Source: Lactifluus volemus (lineage: Eukaryota; Basidiomycota; Agaricomycetes; Russulales; Russulaceae). From it: DNA of 34,261 nt. Of this stretch, positions 1-10,885 are shown one piece after another. Numbering within the stretch: the first letter of the stretch is position 1; every line of letters begins with the position of its first letter. The DNA is taken from positions 1-34,261 of the forward strand of contig WTXI01000361.1 of assembly GCA_022376515.1 (NCBI GenBank). The letters are read 5' to 3'. A program made the position numbers and the translations under genes. The notes beneath the pieces were generated by a model. The model was not told the DNA's origin. It saw only the letters and a program-made list of their open reading frames with translations, and ran no database searches.

Positions 1-102
1 ATCTTTACGCCACCTCATAATTCCTTTTTGAACCACCACATTGTGAAGCCGTCCAAGACTTCAGTAGCTTCAGTAAGCGGTATCGCCACCAAAAGGTTTT
101 CA

Positions 103-1210
103 ATGCGTAACTCAAAGGCATCGGTACCCATATTGGGCGTGGGCGACCAAATTGGAGAAGGCGACACCTATCTGGTTGAGAACATTCTTCCGCGTGAGCT
201 CGCAGAAGTTGCATTCGAGAGTCTCAGAAAGGAGGTAGCCTGGAACACCATGCACCACCGAGGCGCGTTCTCCTCCGCTGTTCTTCATCTGTTGCACGCT
301 TCACGCTTTATAAAGGTGGCGAAGTGCCACGATTGGTGGCAGTAGAGGGTGAGATCGATGCCGATGGCAAGTAAGGGCCGACTTGAGCTTCATCCACCAG
401 TTGCAGATGCTAAGAAAAATTTCGTACTACAGCTACCCGATCTATCGCCACCCAGCAGACGAGTCACCCGCTCTCCGCCCGTTCTCCCCAACGGTATCCC
501 AGATCCGCGCGCACGTCGAGAGAGCGCTACAACACCCCGTTAACCACGTGCTCATTCAACTGTACCGCACAGGCGCGGACTACATCTCGGAGCACTCGGA
601 CAAGACGATCGACGTTGTGCGAGGCTCGCGAATAGTGAACCTTTCGCTTGGCGCGCGACGCACCATGACTCTTCGAACGAAGAAGGATGGCGCACTGCGG
701 CAGTGGCAAGGCCCGGAGGATGATGAACCTGAAGATGGTACTAATAGTAGTCGCATTGGAGACGAGGTCACGGTGAGGCATACACAGCGCGTCCCACTTC
801 CGCACAACTCGCTCTTCGTCATGGGCCTCACAACCAATGCGCGCTGGATGCACAGCGTGCACACGGACAAACGTCCGGAGGACACCAAGGATCCGGCGGA
901 GCGCGGCCCGCGCATTAGCCTGACTTTCCGCCACATCGGCACATTCCTCACACCACCATCGTCCGCGGTCGCGGTGAGCAGCAGCGGCTCTTCGTCTTCC
1001 ACGGGATCGCAGCAGCAGTCCATTTTCGGGCAAGGAGCGACTGGAAAGACCCGCACAGAGGCGCGGCCCGTAGTGTACGGCGGTGAGCAGGCCGAGCGGC
1101 TCCTCGCCGCGTTTGGGGCAGAGAATCACCAAAGCGAGTTCGATTGGGAAAAGGCGTACGGGAAGGGATTCGATGTTTTACATTTTACCGCTCTGGGGGT
1201 GGCACAATAA
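103..1210 (+). CDS. AlkB-like Fe(II)/2-oxoglutarate dioxygenase
   Basis: Predicted nucleic-acid dealkylase of the AlkB (ALKBH2/3-like) family, which oxidatively removes alkyl groups from bases. Model: exons 103-262, 316-370 and 433-1210, giving 330 aa. Intron 1 uses a GC donor (AG|GCGCGT) and intron 2 is GT-AG; splicing restores RGGEVPRLVAVEGEIDADG running into NYPIYRHPADES. Iron ligands are visible as H126-S-D128 and a distal His in RWMHS (H212). The 2-oxoglutarate-binding Arg pair is R232 and R238 in RISLTFR. After the catalytic fold comes a low-complexity Ser/Gln stretch (about residues 250-270) and a tail ending near FTALGVAQ. The reading frame is open back to base 1 with no stop, so the true start may lie outside the window; ATG at 103 is the first in frame. 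Family assignment is firm; substrate (DNA or RNA) is not known. Confidence 0.87.
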
Positions 1211-2726
1211 TTAACAACCATGGCAGTTGGAATGGTGGTGTATTTCGTGTCTGTTCTACCGCTGTTCTACCCTCTAATTTTGTCTCTCACATGGCCACTA
1301 TACGAAATGTCATGTACTCGGGTACTGACATGTTGCCGCTTCTGAGAAATAGGCCAGTCAACAAATAAGAATCTCAATCGCCCAAGAATTAGGCATGTGC
1401 TGTTGCCAGAATTACAAGGTATTCTGTTATTAGTTCTCCGAGTCGTAACGAGTATGTTTGTTCGCACGGTACCATGACTCCTGGTCATCATGTTGTGCGG
1501 GTGCTCTTCCTCTTCTTCCTCTTGGTGCGTGTCCTCCTTTCCTCTGGGCTGGGCCCGGATACAAACAAGACGCGCACAGAGTGGGCTGAGAAACTTATCG
1601 CGTTAGGGTCGAGGTCAGGGAGCTTCGAGTCCGTCCATCGCTCAGGCGGCGTCCGTTTCCCAGTTGCCCAGTAGTAAATGTCCCAGTCCGGTTCATCCAT
1701 AAGCTACGTAAAAAAAAACAAACATCCGTCATCGCATCAGAACAAACAGGGCATCACGGTACAAGCGAACTTGATCGTACGCGGTCTGCAATAACGCCTT
1801 TCCTCCGCTATCATTCTGCAGCGCACCGATCCTGCATCCTGGGGTTCTGACCTTTCTCCCAATAACACCGAACCTGACGACTATCTTCACAACCCGGACC
1901 CAAGACGCGACAGGGAGTACGACCGGGGAGGAAACATTTTCACCTGTCGTGGCCTTTCCAATCTCGGCTGTCTCGCCCTTTTGATTACCGACAGATGCCA
2001 GGCTTAGGCTGATCGATCAAGCCGAGGTGTAGCGTAGCGTAGAGCTCTGTGAAGCTCTGGGTACATCCTGACAACGTGTAAATGCGCTGCTGATGCCCAG
2101 TCAGTATCAACAAAGTTCTTGCATACCGCTTCTGACTCATTCATTCTAATAGCCGACCCGCGCCAACATCACTTTAAAACATTCGTGCTTGCGATCCGAA
2201 GCATATAAACATCAACGCCGAAACCAATTTCTGCCGGATGACTTGCATTTTACTTTGCCCCCCTTGTTAGCAAATAATCATAATTCACGCCAGCCCGCCG
2301 ACTCTTAGCTTGCCGACCTTATTAAAGTTATGCGTGCCGTCATTACGTTGCGCGAACTTGCGATGGGCTCGTCGATAGCCTCTCAGTCAAATGCGAGCTA
2401 TAATCGACTATCCGATTCGGCATGTGATCAAGTAGGAATTTTAAACGAACCAAAGCATTGTGGAGGTCCTAAGTGATTAAACAAAAGGCTCTCGAGATCT
2501 TCCAGGTCTCTGCTGCTCATCCAGACCTTTGTCGACGTCCCCTACTTGGAGAACTTGAAACGATTGTCCTCATAGTTTGGATTCCGGAGATACGACAGCG
2601 AGGAGCAAAAAAACAATTTCGCGGCAGCGAACTTAAGAGTGTCGCGTATTGTAAAACGAAGGTGCCATATGACCATGTATTGTCACGTACAGTGCAGTAT
2701 CAAAAAGGAAAAAAAAAATGAGATGC
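1211..2726. other. Intergenic stretch, no supported gene
   Basis: About 1.5 kb between the 3' end of the AlkB-like gene and the 3' end of the NLR gene, so it should hold two terminator regions. I see no recognisable protein, tRNA or terminal repeats. A 70-codon minus-strand frame at 1700-1488 begins [16 protein letters not shown] and ends in a basic Arg/Lys/Thr tail. It could be a small gene or chance. An A-rich run at 2706-2719 lies just past the NLR stop codon. Confidence 0.5.
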
Positions 2727-5700
2727 TTAGCTACTACTAATACTGCTACTGCTACTGCTACGACTACTACTACGACTATGACGACTAGGTTCTTGTGACT
2801 TTGCTCCACTTTCTAATAGAAATTCCACAATCTCCTCGTGCTTGTTCGCAGACGCAAATTGAAGTGCGGTCTTACCCTCTTTGTCTTCCGCGTCTATATC
2901 CATTCCATACTTCAGCAGCAGGCGGAGAACTTCCACTGAAGGCTGCTTCCAGTGCTTTGCCAATTTATGCAACGTTGTCGATCCTGTATTATCCCGCGCA
3001 TTTACATCTGCGCCACACTTTAGCAATAATCGCATAATGTAGAGCTGGGCACGGGCGTCCGAAGCCTGTGATGCGTCATGCAATGGGACTCTTCCGTCCT
3101 CATCTTCAATAGTGAGATCAGATTTGTGTTCGAGCAGCATCCGAACAATCTTGAAGTGACCTTTATAGCTGGCCAGCTGCAGTGGAGTGCAGAAGTATGC
3201 ATTGTGGGAATTAACATCCGCTCCATGGTTGAGTAGCCATTCCGCAACATCCACAGACCCATCCCAGGATGCAGAGTGTAGTGGCGTCGATTCCTTCTTA
3301 TCCCGAACATCGACGTCCGCGCCATGCTGATGCAATAGCTCCGCAACCCGGAAGTGTTTCCTATACAATGCTGCCACCAGCGGAGTCTTCATCCAACCAC
3401 CCTCGGCGATCAGATCCTCGGGGTGCTTGGAAACCAGTTGTTCTACCATGCCAAAGAATCCGCACAGCGCTGCATAGTATAGAGGGCTTCCACCAGTTTT
3501 GCGTTCGTGGATGAACTGTCTCCAGGATTCGTCTATGTCATAAACACTGAGCCATGCTGCCCAATGTGGTTTGTCCGCGTCGAAGAAATATTCCATCGCC
3601 TCCCGTATGCTCGAGGACACGGTCCCGAATCGCGCATGGCCAACCCAGTGTCGTGCCGCATATTTAACAAGAGGAAGGCGCCAGGCGTTTTTCCTGTTAA
3701 CGTGATTGTCCAATCGAAGTAAAACACCAAGGCAAGCCTGCGCAAGGATCGTGTGCGCCGGCTCGAGAACAATATGGTATTGTGAAATATCTCCACTTGA
3801 GCCCGCTAACCGTTCCGAAGTCAGGAATTCCTTCACCGAAAAGTGCGAGAATTGAACGACTTCAGATCCATCTTCGTTGACAATTTCAACCAAGCTTGAA
3901 CACGTGGAGAGTACCGCTTTGTGTTGGTCCTCCCATCGCCAATCTGGGTTCAGTTTTGGAATTCCACTGTGCTCCGCTGCATCAAAGTCGATTGCAAGTA
4001 TCTCCGCAAGCTCCTTGGCACGAAGTGGTCGAATTGCAACAACCAAGCATTGAAGAAGACGGAGAGCATGCTCTCGATTCGCCTTATGGATCCCCTTTAA
4101 CACCCTCTCATAAGTCTCATCCAGTGTCTCGGGCAATTCCCCAAGAATCCGCCGCACACTCGGAGGGAGACAGTGACGGAGCGTTTCCAATTGGCAATAC
4201 ACCCAACGAAACCTGCCAGTATATGAGCATACCATAGATATGGGAGGCAATAGACTTACATTCCATCAGCCTTCTCGGAGAGTGTCTCGACAACTAGCTT
4301 CTTATCTTCCTCCCGCCATCTCCGCATATTCACATCTGAATACACAACAGAGCTGATATAATCGATGATGTCTTCCCTTTGGCCACTTTGCTTATGAAGG
4401 GAGACTTGGAGGTATGTGAGTGATTCAAGTATTGCTTGTATGTCAGCCTCGGGTCGACTGGTGACACAGATGTGTAGATTTGGGAGGTGTAAGTCAACAA
4501 GGTCCTTTATGAGCTCAAGGACCTGTTCCCGTGGAGATGGAAGACCCAGATTATTTGGACACTCATCGAGTCCGTCCATGACAAGGTAAATGGGGCGTTG
4601 TGAGGTGAATGAGAACATCTGTTTCAAGCATTTGGTCAAAGCATCATCGCTGGGAGTTTCTGCGCCATCACAGTGATCTGCATGGAGGCTGGACAGAACA
4701 CTGCAACAAATGCTGGACTGAGAAGAGAGCTGAAGGAGAAGGGAAAGGAGGAGGTTCCTGTGATTCTTCTTGTCCTTGTCACGAAAGTCGAAATAAAAAT
4801 AGCTCATAAAAGCTAATCCCGCATCACATAGGGACCTGATTTGTTCGATCACTCCAGAGCTGATTGGTATCATCAGTGTATGTAGTAATGAACGGAGAAA
4901 CAACAAACCACATGACACTCTTTCCTGAGCCAGCTGCCAGTGCAAGACAGGAAACCGTAAGATGCGCAGCAATAGGGAGGGAAGAATAACATACGCTTCC
5001 CATGAATCCACAAGAGGGAAGGGGTGGACTTCCATTTTTCGAATATACGAGTTTGGAAGAACCACGTTGCTGTTCCCTTATGACGAGAACCCCGGGCGAT
5101 ATTGTGGTTGGTTGAGGGATCTGGTGGAGATAGCCACTTCCATAGATCCTGTCGTAATTGCTTCCCTATAAGTACATTTGAGTCTCTGGAACAGACAACA
5201 GCGAAGGCAAGGCGGACGGACGCTTCACTTGGTCTACATCGTGTGCTGTTTGTTGCATGATTTCTTTGCCACCCTTTCCATCTGACGACATATGCGTTCA
5301 GAAGAACCTCGATGAAGAGCACAGAAACGTTTACGCACCATCAATCACCTCTTTCACTTTGTTCTCAACGTCCCTTGTGACCTTCAAATTTTCTGCTATC
5401 GCCATCCGAGCCTCATCCTGAGTAAGGTTGTCTAGCCTCTTCAGCGCATCTTCAATGTCGTTCCTCCCTACTAGCTTCTTTACATATGTTTCTAGATAAA
5501 TTTCAGTCAGCAGTCACACTTCAGTTCACCGGCCAGTTGGCTCACTCTTTCGACTTTGTTTGATCTCTTTCGTCGCGACGGCAAGAATAGAGAGCACTTC
5601 AACCATGACTTTCACAATAATATCAGTCATCGCCTCAGTTGGTCGTATTTCAGTATAACACTCAAGACGTTTGAAGAACTGTTCGATACGCTCGAACAGA

Positions 5701-6200
5701 TCGACGAGCACACCATGCCTTGCAGCGATGCCCTTGGCAGCCTAACGAAAGTATGAGTCACAATGGCCCGGACAAACGGATGGAAGACGAAAACTGTGCT
5801 CACTAAGAGGAGAACGCCCATACCGGCGAAGATCAGTTTTGCGGGTGAGAATACCTGCATGATAGAGGTCAGAGTATGCATCATAGAGGAATTGTCATCA
5901 GAAGTTTACTAGACCAGCCCCTTCACCGAGAGTTGCAGAAAAGGCATAAAGAACATTTACAGTCGGATTCAACCATTTTGTTAGCCTCTCATCTCCACGC
6001 CGATGCTGATCGACTTGTTGGACCTGGTCTTGAAGAATGGTGAGAATAGCGGTGGTAGAGTCACAGCTTTGTAGTTGTGCGACGAGAGGATGGACGAGAA
6101 GATCTTCCTTAGTCTTCTTCTCGTACTCCTTCAAGGCGGCATCGAACAGAGACCGGAAGTTTGATGAAGAACATGAAGCGGTGGGCTGGGTCTGTGGCAT
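2727..6200 (-). CDS. Goodbye-NACHT-ankyrin STAND protein (fungal NLR)
   Basis: Predicted intracellular receptor-like signalling ATPase. Exons (minus strand, 5' to 3'): 6200-5910, 5854-5804, 5741-5546, 5491-5339, 5281-5222, 5183-4995, 4933-4909, 4859-4260, 4212-2727; sum 3051 bases, 1016 aa. The fifth intron (about 5184-5221) is short and has a second possible junction pair. Residues about 10-125 match the fungal STAND N-terminal Goodbye domain (LRSLFDAALKEYEKKT-like start, LYAFSATLGEG, FSPAKLIFAGMGVLLL). A helical linker follows. The NACHT domain has Walker A G312-KPGSGKS319, rebuilt across two introns, and Walker B LVMDGLDE (about 414-421), then VTSRPEAD. About 7 ankyrin repeats fill roughly residues 768-995 and the protein ends in an Arg/Ser-rich tail. 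ATG at 6200 gives the usual start of the Goodbye domain. No frameshift is needed, so it looks intact. Role in nonself recognition is inferred from the family. Confidence 0.87.
2733..2790 (-). repeat. Trinucleotide repeat coding for Ser tail of the NLR
   Basis: Imperfect CTA/CTG/CGA triplets on the plus strand read on the minus strand as an Arg/Ser then poly-Ser tail at the last residues of the NLR. It lies inside the coding frame just before the stop codon. Confidence 0.7.
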
Positions 6201-6690
6201 AAAATGGTGGCGGAGTAGAATTTGTTAGTTCAGAGCGTACAAATGGCCGTTGGTGATTGAGAGGGTCTGGCTGATGGGCATTGGCACTGACCTCGTGATG
6301 AAATGATTGCGCCCAGATAAGAGTCTCACTAGAAATGCCGACTTCGTCGTCGGGAACCTTGCTTTCCGGGTTTGTTGCCGGCTTCCAGAGAAATTCTACC
6401 ATACAAATTCAAATTCAATATCAATAACCATCTTAGATGACCATAATTGGAGTATTTCAAATTCAAGTTGAATGATATGAGACACAATCGAGATAAGAGA
6501 GAACGCAAACGATCGCCAGAAAGACAACGCGATGTAGAGGTGGGCCTTGGGGTGGCTGTGTGGCTGCAGGGGGTGAGGGGTGCCAGTGTGCAGTGGCGTT
6601 GTCAGCAGGGAGGTGCGAGGATGGCAGCAGCAGTGGAAGGAGGTACACTAATTTACGTGGTTAGGATTGCAAACTTGGGAATATAGAATG
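6201..6690. other. Region upstream of the NLR gene
   Basis: Should contain the promoter and 5' leader of the minus-strand NLR gene. A minus-strand frame starting at 6402 (MVEFLWKPATNPESK...) runs into the NLR first exon in another frame; I see no splice that joins it sensibly and treat it as leader sequence. Around 6540-6650 the plus strand is unusually G-rich (runs of GTGG and GGGG). No known gene recognised. Confidence 0.4.
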
Positions 6691-6694
6691 ACGG

Positions 6695-7140
6695 CAACTG
6701 ACACCGTTGGGAAGCTCCATCAACTTCGCGATGACTTTCTCCTTCTGAAGCTTGTTTGGTTGCACCGAGATCATGTAGCTGACAGCTTCGTAAAACGTAT
6801 GGACTTGCTGTGGGGTGAGATCCACCGTGATTCTGCAGAGTAACCTTTAAATTTTATCCACAAAGGGATCTTGCTCCTAGCTGTTGCATGACAAAGTGGC
6901 GCCAGGATTTCTGTGCGATTTTGATGATTGTGTCGCCTGCATACCGTCGTGTGTTTCGCGCATGAATTCGAATAGCCTGATGACAGTTTTGAGGAATTTC
7001 CAGTGTGTTTTCAGGAAACGTGGATACTGTCCAACAATGTCAATGATATTGGACGACACAGCAGCCTTGTTGTCTTTGTGACGCTTGATTTCGCAGAGAC
7101 TAAGAAGATTCTTAATTGACGGTGTGAACATGTCACATGA
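6695..7140 (-). pseudogene. Exportin-1 (CRM1/XPO1) gene fragment, decayed
   Basis: Fragment of the nuclear export receptor exportin-1. Reading 5' to 3' on the minus strand: [57 protein letters not shown], then in other frames [56 protein letters not shown] and IAKLMELPN. These pieces follow the order of the central HEAT-repeat part of CRM1, roughly a tenth of a ~1,070 aa protein. Small deletions (the bases for NK before LFEFM, and for DMA after GMQ), at least two frame changes and an in-frame stop break it. No other part of CRM1 is present, so this is a dispersed piece of a gene that must exist elsewhere. Confidence 0.85.
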
Positions 7141-7984
7141 GGCCATCCTCAAAGGGGATGCGGATGCCGGTGACGAAAGGTATGGAAAAATAAAGTAAAG
7201 AAATGTCATGTGAGAAGTTTAAAAAAAATCGTGACACACCATGGACCATGCTTACAGAGGGCAGAGGGGGAGGCGATGGCAAAGGGCAGGTGATGGTGGC
7301 GAGAGAGGCGGGAATGGCAAGAGAGAGCAGGGCACAGAAACAGAGAGAGCAGCGAGAGGGAAGGAGTGATGCCAGAGGGTGGGCAATGACGGAGCCAGAG
7401 TGGGAGGCGGCACTGATGGGGAGTTGTTTTCTCGAGGCTAAGCATGCGTGTTTGCGTCTTCGGTTGGCTGACCGCGGCAACTCATTGGCCCAACTCAACC
7501 CCCACCAGCCCCACCTGAGCATCACCCAACCCATAATCCACATGGGTTACCCATACCCATACTAATCGTTAATCTGACCAACATACGTGTACGGGTGTTA
7601 TACTGGGACAGATGATACATGCCAATAGTCCAATTTGAATTACCCTCAAGGCCATACCACATGACTTTGCACATGACCGGTGTTTGCTTGATCCTGCACT
7701 GGCACGCGCAGGCTGTAAGAACAGAATAAAGTGCACTGTGCCATTGTATATGTTGTCAAACTGTCCCCTCGTCATTCTCTCATCACATGCAGTGCCAACT
7801 GCAAGCAAGGTTTTGAGCCAACGACGTTAGCACTTTTATCGGCATCTCTTTCTCACAATGACTAAGCAATGCTCACCCCTGCCACGTGCCAGGTGATTAG
7901 AGTGGAACTCGGATTCGGACGCGTTTAATTGCCTCGCGGCCTCCTCTTTGTCTCTCTCACGTCCACACTTTTCGTTAAGCCACA
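7141..7984. other. Intergenic region upstream of GPC1
   Basis: Between the exportin fragment and the GPC1 start. From about 7240 to 7400 the plus strand is purine-rich (GAGAGAG, AGGGAGG). Around 7500-7563 there are C-rich and repeated ACCCATA motifs (TACCCATACCCATACT). The last ~150 bases are pyrimidine-rich and should hold the GPC1 promoter. Frames here read as low-complexity sequence on both strands and are not supported as genes. Confidence 0.45.
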
Positions 7985-9831
7985 ATGTCTGAAGATATTT
8001 CAAGACCGCCGTCTCCCCTTTCCCGTCCAGATTCTCCTAATTTCTTCCCAATGGGTTACTTCAGCCCGCGCCCTACGGATCGACTGGTTCGCGAAGAAGG
8101 TTCCGAATTCGCCAATGCCTTCACACTGCTAGGTAACTTTCATCCACAACCATAGATACCTTCACGCTGACCTGGCTGAGCAGACACATTGGAGACATAT
8201 TGGGATGCACGCATAGATCTCTTGCAACGCAATATATCAAAGCGCAAGGACAAACTCAAGTTGCGTGCCGAACTCGCCCTCAATGAGATGTTCAAGGGGA
8301 AACCCCCAAGTCCTGATGCGCTCGCGGAGAACTTTGAGCGCGAAGTCAACAAGTTGAGGCTCAAGGTTTGTAGCATCATGCCTTACTGCTGTCGGCCCCT
8401 AAGTTTGAACAGGTTTCAACGCGCATGACATCCCTGAGTGCAGCGTGGCAATCTGCCAAAGTCGTCCGCACCCGTGAGAAGATTAGCTTCTTCTTCGGTG
8501 TCATGGACCTAGTATTCTCTGCGCTGCTTTTTGGTTTAGCCCCGCAGTACGTTACTCACTCGTTCTCCATGCATTTGTTCATGACCTCTTCAGATATGTC
8601 CATATCTCATACACCGTGCATTTACTCTGCCTCCTGCCTTATCGCTCTTATGTCTACAAGAAGCTAAAATGGCACTATTTTCTCTTTGACTTATGTTACT
8701 ATGTCAACATTCTTTGCTTGGTATTCCTATGGATCCTCCCCCAGTCGCCCTCCCTGTTCGTCGCCTGCTACTGTCTCAGCCATGGTGCTGTCGCGAGTGC
8801 AGTTATAACGTGGAGGAATAGTCTTGTATTTCATGATGCAGACAAGGTGACCAGCCTATTCATACATGTGTACCCGGCCTTTACATTCATGGTGATCCGG
8901 TGGGTTGTACCTTCTGTTCCCTTCTTTTTGGCATCTCCTGACCTCCTCTGCCAGGCATTTCTACCTGGGCTCCGAGGAACGTTTCCCTGCACTGAAGGAT
9001 CTCCCTCATTTACACCCCTGGCGAGCTCTTCTTTTTAGCAGTATCATCTGTGAGTGTGGACCTGACTCGTTTATCTGACATTCTGACTCTTCGCGGGAGA
9101 CCTGATATGGCAGTTTCTATACTGGAAGGTTTGATTTGAAATTTCTATGGGTTTTCAGCCAGTGCTTAACCGGAGCTACAGTTCGTGTATGTTAATCGCC
9201 GTAGGAAAGTCGAGTCTGGACAACGTGCCACATCATTATCTTGGTTGATTAGCAAGCCTGGTCTGATCGCAAGCACCCTCTCCAAGGTAAGGCCGGAACA
9301 CAGAACGTTATACTTCATGCTGGGACAGTTTGGTAAGCGCAAACAACGCTTGCTGTGATACTTCGCTCCATCGTACTAACGACACAATATTTTCCAAGTA
9401 TACTCTGTTCTCACCGGTGTTCCCCCTGCCTTTATACTCTACAACTCGTCATTCTGGTCAGGCATGTACCTCTTATTCATACTGAGTGTGAGCGTGTGGA
9501 ACGGAGGTGGTTTTTATATCGAGGTTTTTGGACGAAAGTGCGTGGGTTGGCATCGCGTATATTGATATTCCTGACAATGACTAGGTTTGAACGTGAGCTG
9601 GAAGCGCTGCGCAGGGAGCTTGTGGAGGCACAGACCAAATCTCAGCGCTCAAGCCCAACACTGGATCCGTCCGAGGCAGAATCAGAGCCCGTGTCACCGC
9701 TACTCATCAATCCGCCGCTCGACGGGGTGGCAAGCGCAGAGCCTGATAAGTCGCACATGAGGACGAGGGTCTTTCACTGCGATGGGAGGAAACGGAGAAG
9801 GATAAGTAATTACATTCTCAAGCTAGTATAG
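7985..9831 (+). CDS. GPC1: Glycerophosphocholine acyltransferase (DUF2838 family)
   Basis: Membrane acyltransferase that adds an acyl group from acyl-CoA to glycerophosphocholine, making lysophosphatidylcholine (yeast Gpc1/YGR149W family). Exons: 7985-8132, 8184-8365, 8413-8546, 8594-8899, 8955-9049, 9100-9128, 9182-9332, 9399-9537, 9585-9831; 1431 bases, 476 aa. The N-terminus is Ser/Pro-rich (MSEDISRPPSPLSRPDSP), followed by a basic helical stretch (RNISKRKDKLKLRAEL). About seven to eight hydrophobic segments follow, with family blocks REKISFFFGVMDLVFSALLFG, PYRSYVYKKLKWHYFLFDLCY, RNSLVFHDADKVTSLFIHVYP and EHRTLYFMLGQFVYSVLTG. The last exon adds a polar coiled tail (FERELEALRRELVEAQ). All eight introns are GT-AG, 47-66 bp. 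Intact. Confidence 0.9.
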
Positions 9832-9867
9832 ATTCGACGACCCCAGACTGATAATTATGCTGATATT

Positions 9868-9985
9868 TTTTTTTCTCGCGACTCAAGTATCATATATCAA
9901 CGTATCAACTTTTATAACTTTTATAGAGCAGTACTAGTGTTTTATTTACGATTGAACGATCTTATGGCTTAAAGAACAATAACGC
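9868..9985 (+). repeat. Direct repeat copy 1 (~110 bp)
   Basis: A T-rich segment including ATATCAACGTATCA, ATAACTTTTATAGAGCAGTA, TAGTGTTTTATTTAC and TTATGGCTTAAAGA. It recurs in the same orientation at 14657-14763 with only small differences. It begins about 40 bases after the GPC1 stop codon. No terminal inverted repeats or coding capacity were seen. Confidence 0.8.
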
Positions 9986-10439
9986 ATTCTATCGAACTTG
10001 GATGTGTGACCCGCGAAACTACATGCCAGCCACCGTGACCGCGACTCCCTCCTGGCAAAACATGGCTACTACGGGCAAGTCCCATCCATTTGATGGTATA
10101 TGCTGCCTTTGCCGACGACCAAGGCTATCAAGTGAGCAGAATGTCATGCCAAGACACATGGCCCTTTGGCTGAGACAGAACTGTCTGATCAAGGCGGGGT
10201 TGACTACTCTCCGCGCAAGCGGTGCACTAGACGATCTATCCGGCGAGGCGAAGGAAGCTCTTTTGAGGAGATCACGAGTTTTCTATTTCAACCAGTGAGC
10301 CCCCGTCGGCTAATAGTTAGCTTCACATTCGGAAGCCTTTTTTTCGCAAGGGCACATAATATATCCGAATCCGATGCTAAAGAAGTAGAAGGTTGACGCT
10401 ACTACTGGTCAACATCCAGCGAACATTCCAGCGTCCTAC

Positions 10440-10735
10440 TTCATTTTCAGCTGAACGATCACGCAACCATTCCCTTATAGAGAGCGCTGCAGTCGCTGAA
10501 ACCCCTAGGACTCTTACTTTTGCAGCACTTCAGACCGCCATTGAACAAGGAAAGATAGATGAAATTCAGAACAACAAGCGCATCCCCGATGTGCTCAACG
10601 TAGGATTTTCTAGTTTAGTCTTAAACCGTTTCTGAGCGATGTGGCTACTTGCAGGAGACTCCCCCAGTCAGTCGAATGCTCCTCAACGGAAAATGCCCCT
10701 GGGAGTTAGGATTATGACTGTACGGTAGCATAGAC
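10440..10735 (+). pseudogene. Fragment resembling a KPWE-domain gene
   Basis: A frame containing TFAALQTAIEQGKIDEIQN and NNKRIPDVLN resembles the start of the short fungal KPWE domain (PF17733-like). A GT...AG intron after VLN would lead to codons that read ETPP, QSNAPQRKM and PWEL only if the frame is shifted twice. The characteristic PWE end of the domain is thus recognisable but broken. An upstream frame at 10153-10298 (LTTLRASGALDDLSGEAKEA...FYFNQ) may belong to the same old gene but I cannot place it. Stretches 9986-10150 and 10736-10885 show nothing I recognise. Likely a relic; family call is tentative. Confidence 0.45.
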
Positions 10736-10885
10736 ACATTAAGCTAAGATCACGGACACACCCTAAACGGGGCTAAGAGAGAGAGAGGTCATCGCATCCG
10801 CGCCTCTTACGATCGCCCGTTCCTTGCAGACATTTACCCGACCGCACATCGCATCCTCACCACTTCCTCACCCCACAACCCGCAA

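Noticed and set aside
1488..1700. 70-codon minus-strand frame starting [15 protein letters not shown]
   Set aside because: Could be a small gene, but there is no recognisable domain, splice partner or second copy, and the tail is low-complexity Arg/Lys/Thr. Mentioned only inside the intergenic entry.
4860..4994. Apparent frameshift in the Walker A region of the NLR
   Set aside because: Two short GT-AG introns (4934-4994 and 4860-4908) restore GKPGSGKSVMCSSGVIEQI without any indel.
6109..6402. Minus-strand frame MVEFLWKPATNPESK upstream of the NLR
   Set aside because: It overlaps the first NLR exon in a different frame and no splice joins it to the Goodbye domain, which has a natural ATG at 6200.
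7490..7565. Telomere-like TACCCATACCCATAC motif
   Set aside because: Only two or three imperfect units inside a C-rich intergenic stretch, and not the fungal TTAGGG/CCCTAA repeat.
9291..9332. Possible intron donor GTAAGG inside GPC1 exon 7
   Set aside because: Reading through keeps the conserved EHRTLYFMLGQF segment and the frame; the true donor is at 9333.
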